Positions 4,291 to 10,243 of a DNA stretch of 10,243 nucleotides are shown one piece after another (the stretch's first letter is position 1; the number at the start of each line of letters is the position of its first letter). The translations under genes and the position numbers were made by a program. Origin of the DNA: Thauera sp. (GTDB taxonomy: Bacteria; Pseudomonadota; Gammaproteobacteria; Burkholderiales; Rhodocyclaceae); assembly GCA_023150215.1 (NCBI GenBank), contig JAKLLJ010000099.1, positions 1 to 10,243 of the forward strand, given 5' to 3'. The notes under the pieces were generated by a model. That model was not told where the DNA came from. It was given only the letters and a program-made list of their open reading frames with translations, and searched no databases.

Positions 4291-6585
4291 ATGGATCAGG
4301 ATTTCATCACTGCGGCGCTCGACTATCACCGCTCGCCCACGCGCGGCAAGATCTCGGTGGTGCCGACCAAGGGTCTCACCAACCAGCGCGACCTCGCGCT
4401 CGCCTATTCGCCCGGGGTCGCTGCGGCCTGCGACGCGATCGTCGCCGATCCCGCCGAAGCCTTCGAACTCACCAGCCGCGGCAACCTCGTGGCCGTGGTC
4501 ACCAACGGCACCGCGGTGCTCGGCCTCGGCAACATTGGTCCGCTTGCGTCCAAGCCGGTCATGGAGGGCAAGGGCTGCCTGTTCAAGAAGTTCGCCAACA
4601 TCGACGTCTTCGACATCGAGCTGGCGGAGAACGACCCCGACAAGCTGATCGAGATCATCGCCGCGCTCGAGCCCACGCTGGGCGGCATCAACCTCGAGGA
4701 CATCAAGGCCCCCGAGTGCTTCTACATCGAGAAGAAGCTGCGCGAGCGCATGAAGATCCCGGTCTTCCATGACGACCAGCACGGCACCGCGATCATCTCG
4801 TGTGCCGGCCTGATCAACGGCCTCAAGGTGGTCGGCAAGGACATCGGCGCCGTGAAGATGGTGGTGTCGGGCGCCGGCGCCGCCGCGATCGCCTGCCTCG
4901 ACCTGATGGTGAGCGTGGGCCTCAAGCGCGAGAACATCACCGTCTGCGACTCCAAGGGCGTCATCTACGAGGGCCGCGAGCCCAACATGGAGCCGACCAA
5001 GGCGCGCTACGCGCAGAGGACCGAAGGGCGCACGCTGGGTGACGTGATCGTCGGCGCCGACGTCTTCCTCGGCCTGTCGACCGCGGGCGTGCTCAAGCCC
5101 GAGATGGTGGCGAAGATGGCCGCCAAGCCGCTGATCTTCGCGCTTGCCAACCCCAACCCCGAGATTCTGCCGGCCGATGCCAAGGCCGTGCGCCCCGACT
5201 GCATCATCGCCACCGGCCGTTCGGACTTCCCGAACCAGGTCAATAACGTGCTGTGCTTCCCCTTCATCTTCCGCGGTGCGCTCGACGTCGGCGCGACCAC
5301 GATCAACGAAGAGATGAAGCTCGCCTGCGTGAAGGCGATCGCCGAGCTGGCCGAGGCCGAGGCGAGCGACATCGTCGCCAGCGCCTATGGCGGCCAGGAA
5401 CTGAGCTTCGGCCCCGAGTACATCATCCCCAAGCCCTTCGATCCGCGCCTGATCGTCAAGATCGCGCCCGCGGTGGCGAAGGCGGCGATGGAGTCGGGCG
5501 TGGCGACCAAGCCGATCACCGATTTCGACGCCTACGTCACCAGCCTGAACGGCTTCGTGTATCAGTCGGGCATCGTCATGAAGCCGGTGTTCTCGGCCGC
5601 CAAGGCGGTGCCGATGGAGCAGAAGCGCGTGATCTACGCCGAAGGCGAGGACGAGCGCGTGCTGCATGCGGTGCGCGTGGTGCTCGATGAAGGCCTGGCG
5701 CGTCCGATCCTGATCGGTCGCCCCGATGTGATCGAGATGCGGATCAAGAGGATCGGCCTCAACCTGGTGCCCGAGCGCGACTTCGAGATCGTCAACCCGG
5801 AGTCCGATCCGCGCTACCGCGAGCTGTGGAACGAGTACTACAGGCTGATGAGCCGTGATGGCGTGACGCCTGATCTGGCCAAGGCGAAGATGCGTCGCGA
5901 CACCACGCTGATCGGCATCATGCTGCTGCGCCGTGGCGACGCCGACGCGATGGTGTGCGGCACCTTCGGCTCCTACGACTACCACCTGAAGCAGGTGGCC
6001 GACGTCATCGGTCTCGCGCCCGGCGCCAAGCAGTTCGCGGCGATGAACCTGCTGCTGCTCACCAAGCGCATGCTGGCGGTGACCGACACCTATGTGAACG
6101 AGAACCCGAGCGCCGAGGAAGTCGCCGAGATCGCCCGCATGGCGGCCGACGAGCTGCGCCGCTTCGGCATCGAGCCCAACGTTGCCCTGTTGTCGCACTC
6201 GAATTTCGGTAGTTCCAATTCGGCGTCGGCGCGCAAGATGCGCAAGGCCTGCGAGATCCTGCACGCGACCTCGCCCGACCTCAATGTCGACGGCGAGATG
6301 CACGGCGACGCGGCGCTCTCGGTCGAGATGCGCGACAAGTTGCATCCGGATTCGCGCCTCAAGGGCGAAGCCAACCTGCTGGTGATGCCCAACCTCGACG
6401 CCGCCAACATTTCCTTCAACCTGATGAAGATGGCCAATGGCGATGGCGTGTCGGTGGGGCCGATCCTGCTTGGCGCGGCCAAGCCGGTTCATATCGTCAC
6501 CCCGTCGGCCACCGTGCGCCGACTGGTCAACATGACCGCGCTCGCGGTGGTGGATGCCAAGGAGACGCGCAACGCCGGCCTGTGA
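4291..6585 (+). CDS. maeB: NADP-dependent malic enzyme, MaeB type (malic enzyme-PTA fusion)
   Basis: This 764-residue protein is close to the usual MaeB length. It catalyses oxidative decarboxylation of malate to pyruvate with reduction of NADP+, linking the C4 pool to pyruvate and supplying NADPH in the cytoplasm. The N-terminal malic domain (about 18-150) carries the catalytic tyrosine in LAYSPGVA (37-44), the lysine region GKGCLFKKF (93-101), and metal ligands in NLEDIKAPECF (134-144) and FHDDQHGTA (159-167). The NAD(P)-binding domain (about 163-400) has the glycine-rich GAGAAA (194-199). Residues from about 430 form a phosphotransacetylase-like domain (CGTFGSYDYHLKQV, HSNFGSSNSAS). In MaeB proteins this part is known as regulatory, binding acetyl-CoA, rather than a working PTA. 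The start at 4291 has AGGGGAG immediately upstream and matches the family N-terminus; the frame is open far upstream by chance. NADP preference is inferred from the fused architecture. Confidence 0.96.
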   Translation: MDQDFITAALDYHRSPTRGKISVVPTKGLTNQRDLALAYSPGVAAACDAIVADPAEAFELTSRGNLVAVVTNGTAVLGLGNIGPLASKPVMEGKGCLFKKFANIDVFDIELAENDPDKLIEIIAALEPTLGGINLEDIKAPECFYIEKKLRERMKIPVFHDDQHGTAIISCAGLINGLKVVGKDIGAVKMVVSGAGAAAIACLDLMVSVGLKRENITVCDSKGVIYEGREPNMEPTKARYAQRTEGRTLGDVIVGADVFLGLSTAGVLKPEMVAKMAAKPLIFALANPNPEILPADAKAVRPDCIIATGRSDFPNQVNNVLCFPFIFRGALDVGATTINEEMKLACVKAIAELAEAEASDIVASAYGGQELSFGPEYIIPKPFDPRLIVKIAPAVAKAAMESGVATKPITDFDAYVTSLNGFVYQSGIVMKPVFSAAKAVPMEQKRVIYAEGEDERVLHAVRVVLDEGLARPILIGRPDVIEMRIKRIGLNLVPERDFEIVNPESDPRYRELWNEYYRLMSRDGVTPDLAKAKMRRDTTLIGIMLLRRGDADAMVCGTFGSYDYHLKQVADVIGLAPGAKQFAAMNLLLLTKRMLAVTDTYVNENPSAEEVAEIARMAADELRRFGIEPNVALLSHSNFGSSNSASARKMRKACEILHATSPDLNVDGEMHGDAALSVEMRDKLHPDSRLKGEANLLVMPNLDAANISFNLMKMANGDGVSVGPILLGAAKPVHIVTPSATVRRLVNMTALAVVDAKETRNAGL

Positions 6586-6592
6586 TGCGGTC

Positions 6593-6646
6593 GGGCGGCA
6601 CATGTTTCGCGCCGCCCTTGCGCTGTCGCCACGGGTGACGGCAGCG
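6593..6646 (+). other. Two tandem hairpins downstream of maeB
   Basis: GGGCGGC (6593-6599) pairs with GCCGCCC (6611-6617) across an 11-base loop. CGCTGTC (6621-6627) pairs with GGCAGCG (6640-6646) through one G-T pair. They start eight bases after the maeB stop and precede the true terminator at 6659. Neither has a T tract, so a role in protecting the maeB mRNA 3' end is possible but unproven. Confidence 0.5.
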
Positions 6647-6658
6647 ATGCAGTTTTCG

Positions 6659-6693
6659 GGGGCAGTCCCGCGAGGGGCTGCCCCGCTTTGTTT
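6659..6693 (+). terminator. Intrinsic terminator between maeB and pldA
   Basis: An 11-pair stem with one G-T pair joins GGGGCAGTCCC (6659-6669) to GGGGCTGCCCC (6674-6684) over a GCGA tetraloop. It is followed by GCTTTGTTT (6685-6693). It would end maeB transcription. It stops only about 10 bases before the pldA ribosome binding site, so it also lies in any pldA leader that begins upstream. Confidence 0.75.
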
Positions 6694-6714
6694 CGCGCGT
6701 ACCGGAAGTGCTCG

Positions 6715-7959
6715 ATGAAGAATCCTGGATCGTTCCCCCTGCGCACGCTGCTGCTTGCCGGCGCGCTCCTTCAGGCCACCCCTGCGGCGGTCGCCGCCGA
6801 TTGGCTGCTGGCGGCCCCTGCGCTGCAGGTCGTGCCCGGCCAACGCTTCGAGGTGGTGGTGATCGGCGACGCCAGGGCAGCGAGCTGGCCCGCGCGCCTG
6901 CCGGCGAGCATCGAGCTGCCCGGCGGCGGTCCGCGCATCGCGGTCGAACTGGTGTCGATCGGCAAGGCGGAGGCGAACGCGCGCCAGCGCCGCTACTTTG
7001 CGCGCTGGCCGATGGAGGTGGCGGGCGTGGCCACGCTCGCGCTCACCGACCACCCTTCGGCGCGCGTGTTGCTCGACGGCGGTGCGGCGACCCGCGTGGT
7101 TTCGGCGCCGGTTTCCGCGCCTGCGGGCGGGGTGAGCGCGGGCGAATCGACTGCGTCCATGGCGCCCGCCGCGGCGGCGCCCGCTTCCTCAGTCACACCC
7201 ATGGGGCGCATGGCCGATGTGCCCGCGGACCGGACGCCGGTCGAGCCGTCTGCCTTCGGTTTCCACGAGCCGATGTACTTCCTCATCGGCGGCAAGGACC
7301 CGGTGAGCGCCCGCTTCCAGTTCAGCTTCCGCTACCGTATCTTCGACGAGCAGGGCGTGGTCGCGGAGACGATTCCGGTGGCGAGCGGGGTGTATTTCGG
7401 CTTCACCCAGACCTCGCTGTGGGACCTGCAGGGGGAATCGAAGCCCTTCCGCGATTCGAGCTTCCGGCCCTCGCTGTTTTACCGCTGGGGGCTGGACGAC
7501 CCCGACCAGCGCGGCTCGCTCGCCCTGTCCGGCGGCTACGAGCACGAATCCAATGGCAAGGAAGACATCCCCTCGCGCAGCATCGACACCATGTTCGCGC
7601 GTGCCGATGCGCGCATGCGGGTGGATGACTCCGGCACTTATGTCGGCATCGCGCCCAAGGTGTGGACCTATCTCGATCGTGAGGACAACCCCGACATCGC
7701 GCGCTACCGTGGCCATGCCGAGCTTGGCCTGCGCATCGGTCGTGACGACGCGCTGCTGTTCTCGACCCTGATCCGGCGTGGCACGGAGGGCAAGATGGGG
7801 ACCCAGTACGACCTTTCGTATCCGCTGCGGCGCAGCGTGTTCTCCGGGGTGGGCGCGTTCGTGCACCTGCAGGTCTTCAAGGGCTATGGCGAGACCCTGC
7901 TCGAATACGACCAGAACAAGGAGGCACAGTACCGGCTGGGGATTTCGCTGGTACGCTGA
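6715..7959 (+). CDS. pldA: Outer-membrane phospholipase A (OMPLA) with N-terminal extra domain
   Basis: This 414-residue protein starts at ATG 6715, preceded by GGAAG six bases away. A Sec signal peptide is clear: a basic start, a hydrophobic core LLLAGALL, and a likely cleavage after AVA (about residue 27-28). Residues about 29-130 form an extra domain of short beta-like strands not present in E. coli PldA. An Ala/Pro/Ser-rich linker follows (about 131-175), then the 12-strand barrel enzyme from about 183. The active-site segment GGYEHESNGK (273-282) aligns with E. coli GYNHDSNGR, giving His277 and Ser279. The third triad position aligns to Asp291 instead of Asn156. Ser287 matches the calcium-ligand Ser152. 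DNPDIARYRG and KGYGETLLEYD match later strands. The enzyme hydrolyses phospholipids that appear in the outer leaflet, as a Ca2+-activated dimer. The protein ends SLVR, without the usual C-terminal aromatic of barrel proteins. Family identity is firm; activity with Asp in the triad is not shown. Confidence 0.92.
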   Translation: MKNPGSFPLRTLLLAGALLQATPAAVAADWLLAAPALQVVPGQRFEVVVIGDARAASWPARLPASIELPGGGPRIAVELVSIGKAEANARQRRYFARWPMEVAGVATLALTDHPSARVLLDGGAATRVVSAPVSAPAGGVSAGESTASMAPAAAAPASSVTPMGRMADVPADRTPVEPSAFGFHEPMYFLIGGKDPVSARFQFSFRYRIFDEQGVVAETIPVASGVYFGFTQTSLWDLQGESKPFRDSSFRPSLFYRWGLDDPDQRGSLALSGGYEHESNGKEDIPSRSIDTMFARADARMRVDDSGTYVGIAPKVWTYLDREDNPDIARYRGHAELGLRIGRDDALLFSTLIRRGTEGKMGTQYDLSYPLRRSVFSGVGAFVHLQVFKGYGETLLEYDQNKEAQYRLGISLVR

Positions 7960-7973
7960 AAGTCCCCAGCCCT

Positions 7974-7991
7974 GCCGCCCGAACGGGCGGC
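7974..7991 (+). other. Hairpin between pldA and qor
   Basis: GCCGCCC (7974-7980) pairs perfectly with GGGCGGC (7985-7991) over a GAAC loop, 14 bases after the pldA stop. There is no T tract, and the qor ribosome binding site GAGGAG starts at 8006. It is better read as an mRNA stabilising or weak processing hairpin within a pldA-qor transcript than as a terminator. Confidence 0.5.
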
Positions 7992-8018
7992 GCAACGAGA
8001 CAGACGAGGAGATCACCC

Positions 8019-8993
8019 ATGAGCCATGCGATCCGTTTTCACCGCACCGGCGGTCCTGAAGTCCTGCAGTGGGAGGTGGTCGAGCCGCCACTGCCCGGCC
8101 CCGGCGAGGTCCGCCTGCGCCACCATGCAGTGGGCCTGAACTTCATCGACACCTACCACCGCAGCGGCCTGTATCCGCTGGCACTGCCCTCCGGCCTGGG
8201 CATGGAAGGCGCGGGGGTGGTCGAGGCGGTGGGCGAGGGTGTGAGCGAGGTGAAGGCGGGCGATCGCGTGGCTTATACCAATGGCCCGCTCGACGCCTAC
8301 TCGGAGGTGCGCAACATTCCCGCGCGCCATCTCGTCGTGCTGCCCGATGAGATCGCTTTCGAACAGGGGGCCGCGATGATGCTGCAGGGCGTCACCGCGC
8401 AGTACCTGCTGCATTCGACCTACCCGGTGAAGGCCGGCGAAACCATCCTGGTGCACGCGGCGGCGGGCGGCGTGGGCTCGATCCTGGTGCAGTGGGCCAA
8501 AGTGCTCGGCGCCACCGTGATCGGCACCGTGGGCAGCGACGACAAGGCGGTGCGCGCGCAGGCGCTCGGCTGCGACCACGTGATCGTCTACTCGCGCGAG
8601 CAGTTCCCCGCGCGTGCGCGCGAACTCACCGACGGCAAGGGCGTTGCCGTGGTGTATGACTCGGTCGGCCGCGACACCTTCCTCGGTTCGGTCGCCTGCC
8701 TGCAGCGCCGCGGCACGATGGTGAGCTATGGCAACGCCACCGGCCCGGTGGCGCCCTTCGATTGCGCGCTGCTGCACAAGGCGGGCTCGGTGTACGTCAC
8801 CCGACCCGGGCTGCCCGACTACATCGCCACCCGCGAGGAACTCCTCGCACGCGCGGCGTCCTTGTTCGAGGTCGTGCGCAGCGGCAAGGTGAAGGTCGAG
8901 GTGATGCAGCGTTACGCGCTGAAAGACGCCGCGCAGGCGCACCGCGACCTCGAGGCGCGCAAGACCACCGGCTCGACCGTGCTGCTGCCCTGA
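8019..8993 (+). CDS. qor: NADPH:quinone oxidoreductase (QorA, zeta-crystallin-like)
   Basis: A 324-residue medium-chain dehydrogenase/reductase, close in length to E. coli QorA, and similar along its whole length as I recall that protein. Shared blocks are NFIDTYHRSGLYP (41-53), LPSGLGMEGAG (56-66), the nucleotide-binding HAAAGGVG (146-153) followed by QWAKVLGA, then VVYDSVGRDTF, CLQRRGTMVSYGN and YVTRPGLPDYIATREEL. The zinc-binding cysteine/histidine set of alcohol dehydrogenases is absent, as expected for this zinc-free branch. It reduces quinones with NADPH in the cytoplasm. The start at 8019 has GAGGAG seven bases upstream. It follows pldA by 59 bases on the same strand, so co-transcription is possible, and precedes dnaE by 43 bases. 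The physiological substrate in this organism is unknown. Confidence 0.95.
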   Translation: MSHAIRFHRTGGPEVLQWEVVEPPLPGPGEVRLRHHAVGLNFIDTYHRSGLYPLALPSGLGMEGAGVVEAVGEGVSEVKAGDRVAYTNGPLDAYSEVRNIPARHLVVLPDEIAFEQGAAMMLQGVTAQYLLHSTYPVKAGETILVHAAAGGVGSILVQWAKVLGATVIGTVGSDDKAVRAQALGCDHVIVYSREQFPARARELTDGKGVAVVYDSVGRDTFLGSVACLQRRGTMVSYGNATGPVAPFDCALLHKAGSVYVTRPGLPDYIATREELLARAASLFEVVRSGKVKVEVMQRYALKDAAQAHRDLEARKTTGSTVLLP

Positions 8994-9022
8994 GTTCAAG
9001 GGCGGGGGCGGGCTGCCTCGGG

Positions 9023-9028
9023 TAAAAT
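9023..9028 (+). promoter_or_regulatory. -10 box for a leaderless dnaE transcript
   Basis: TAAAAT (five of six consensus bases) ends eight bases before the dnaE ATG at 9037. Transcription would begin about six to nine bases after the box, i.e. at or next to the A of ATG. The spacer CCGCCCCC has no ribosome binding site. A matching -35 is poor; TTCAAG at 8995-9000 is too far away (22-base spacer). Confidence 0.5.
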
Positions 9029-9036
9029 CCGCCCCC

Positions 9037-10243
9037 ATGAACTCCACAGTCCTTAGCCCGGGCGAACCGCGTTTCGTTCACCTCCGCCTCCATTCCGAAT
9101 ACTCGATCACCGATGGCATCGTCCAGATCGACCAGGCGATCGCCGCCGCGGCCGACGACGGCATGCCGGCGCTCGGCATCTCCGACCTCGCCAACTTATT
9201 CGGCATGGTCAAGTTCTACAAAGGTGCGCGCGGCAAGGGCGTCAAGCCCGTCATCGGGGTCGATGCGTGGATCGAGAACGAGGTCGAGCGCGACAAGCCG
9301 CAGCGCGTGCTGCTGATCTGCCGCAACCGCGCTGGCTACGGCCAGTTGTGCGAGTTGCTGACGCGCGCCTACCTCGACAACAAGCACCGCAGCCGCGCCG
9401 AGATGCGTCGCGAGTGGTTCGAGAACGGCGCAGCGGCCGACCTGCTGTGCCTGTCCGGGGCGATGAGCGGCGACATCGGCGCGGCGATTGCCGCGGGCAA
9501 TGTCGAGCAGGCCGAGCAGCTTGCCGCCGATTGGGCGCGGCTGTTTCCGGGCGCCTTCTACATCGAGATTCAGCGCGCCGGCCATCCCGGAACGGAGCGC
9601 TACATCCGTCACGCGGTGGACATCGCCGGCCGCCTCGGCCTGCCGGTGGTGGCGACGCATCCGGTGCAGTTCCTGAAGCGCGATGACTTCAAGGCGCACG
9701 AGGCGCGCGTGTGCATCGCCCAGGGCTACGTGCTGGCCGACAAGCGCCGGCCGCGCGACTTCACCGAGGAGCAATACCTCAAGAGCCAGGCGGAGATGTG
9801 CGCGCTGTTCGCCGACCTTCCCGAGGCGCTCGAGAACGCGGTCGAGATCGCGCGTCGCTGCTCGCTGACGGTGCAGCTCGGCAAGAACTTCCTGCCACTG
9901 TTCCCGACCCCCGAGGGCATGACGCTCGACGACTTCCTGGTCCAGGAAGCCAAGGCCGGCCTGGAACGGCGCCTCGCCCAGCTCTACCCGCACCCTGATG
10001 AACGCGAGAAGCAGCGTCCGCGCTACGAGGAGCGGCTCAAGTTCGAGACCGACACCATCATCCAGATGGGCTTCCCCGGCTACGGCCTGATCGTTGCGGA
10101 CTTCATCCGCTGGGGCAAGAAGAACGGCGTGCCGGTCGGCCCGGGCCGCGGCTCGGGTGCCGGCTCGCTGGTCGCGTACTCGCTCGATATCACCGACCTC
10201 GACCCGCTCGAATACGCGCTGCTGTTCGAGCGCTTCCTGAACC
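9037..10243 (+). CDS. dnaE: DNA polymerase III alpha subunit (N-terminal 402 residues)
   Basis: This is the replicative polymerase subunit, which acts with epsilon (DnaQ) and theta in the Pol III core; the gene continues past the window. The ATG at 9037 is followed by MNSTVLSPGEPRFVHLRLHS, and from PRFVHLR the protein tracks E. coli DnaE throughout. Examples are GMPALGISDLANLFGMVKFY, RGLPVVAT-like GRLGLPVVATHPVQF, CALFADLPEAL and QMGFPGYGLIVADF. The palm motif VPVGPGRGSGAGSLVAYS is present at about 365-382. The catalytic aspartates (the PDFDVDF region in E. coli) lie just beyond the window end. The PHP domain opens HLRLHSEYS with Arg17 where metal-binding PHP domains have His, as in E. coli. 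The PHP is therefore probably not a proofreading nuclease, consistent with a separate DnaQ. There is no ribosome binding site; see the -10 box at 9023. The start codon choice is supported by homology beginning about ten residues in. Confidence 0.97.
   Translation, partial: MNSTVLSPGEPRFVHLRLHSEYSITDGIVQIDQAIAAAADDGMPALGISDLANLFGMVKFYKGARGKGVKPVIGVDAWIENEVERDKPQRVLLICRNRAGYGQLCELLTRAYLDNKHRSRAEMRREWFENGAAADLLCLSGAMSGDIGAAIAAGNVEQAEQLAADWARLFPGAFYIEIQRAGHPGTERYIRHAVDIAGRLGLPVVATHPVQFLKRDDFKAHEARVCIAQGYVLADKRRPRDFTEEQYLKSQAEMCALFADLPEALENAVEIARRCSLTVQLGKNFLPLFPTPEGMTLDDFLVQEAKAGLERRLAQLYPHPDEREKQRPRYEERLKFETDTIIQMGFPGYGLIVADFIRWGKKNGVPVGPGRGSGAGSLVAYSLDITDLDPLEYALLFERFLN

Noticed and set aside
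6688..6714. Earlier ATG for pldA at 6688
   Set aside because: It would place nine polar residues before the signal peptide and start inside the terminator T tract; ATG 6715 has a GGAAG site and gives a normal signal peptide.
4069..7053. 994-codon open frame on the minus strand opposite maeB
   Set aside because: It is fully antisense to a clearly homologous maeB, is rich in His/Arg/Asp/Gly as expected for the shadow of GC-rich codons, and has no recognisable domain.
1..10243. Mobile elements, CRISPR, prophage, toxin-antitoxin or a secondary-metabolite cluster
   Set aside because: Looked for transposase or integrase proteins, regular spaced repeats, small toxin-like gene pairs and multi-domain synthases; none seen apart from the REP-like hairpins.

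Overview
The window looks like ordinary chromosomal core DNA of a GC-rich, Gram-negative proteobacterium. An outer-membrane phospholipase, an E. coli-type DnaE, MaeB and QorA point that way. The codon use (heavy G/C in third positions) and my recollection of the homologues favour a betaproteobacterium of the Rhodocyclales type (Thauera/Azoarcus-like). That placement is inference, not a database result. I see no transposase, integrase, tRNA, rRNA, CRISPR array or phage gene, and base and codon use looks even across the window.

Layout. Positions 1-352 (minus strand) hold the start of a TerC/Alx-family membrane protein. It is preceded by a complete regulatory leader: a sigma70-type promoter, a yybP-ykoY manganese riboswitch and an intrinsic terminator just before the ribosome binding site. 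Divergent from it, at 534-2998 on the plus strand, is a two-gene operon joined by an ATGA overlap: a CNNM/CBS/CorC-HlyC membrane protein and an AI-2E-family (PerM/YdiK-like) transporter. A cluster of three REP-like hairpins (3005-3147) separates this operon from the convergent minus-strand gene for an orphan ParA-type ATPase (3160-3939). A 351-base divergent intergenic region leads to maeB (4291-6585), the two-domain malic enzyme. Three hairpins follow maeB, the last a good intrinsic terminator lying only about 20 bases before the start of pldA (6715-7959), an outer-membrane phospholipase A with an extra N-terminal domain. qor (8019-8993), an NADPH:quinone oxidoreductase, follows on the same strand. 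dnaE (from 9037, cut by the window end) then appears to start on a leaderless or nearly leaderless transcript.

How the parts fit. The left edge is a metal-homeostasis locus: a Mn-sensing RNA controls a TerC/Alx protein and faces a CNNM-family protein whose relatives handle divalent cations. MaeB links the C4 cycle to pyruvate, PldA acts on outer-membrane phospholipids, Qor on quinones, and DnaE replicates the chromosome. The latter genes do not form one pathway.

I did not find a wholly undescribed system. The points most worth a second look are the transcription-attenuating form of the yybP-ykoY switch, the Asn-to-Asp change in the PldA catalytic triad, the covarying REP hairpins, the terminator placed right before pldA, and the leaderless-looking dnaE start.
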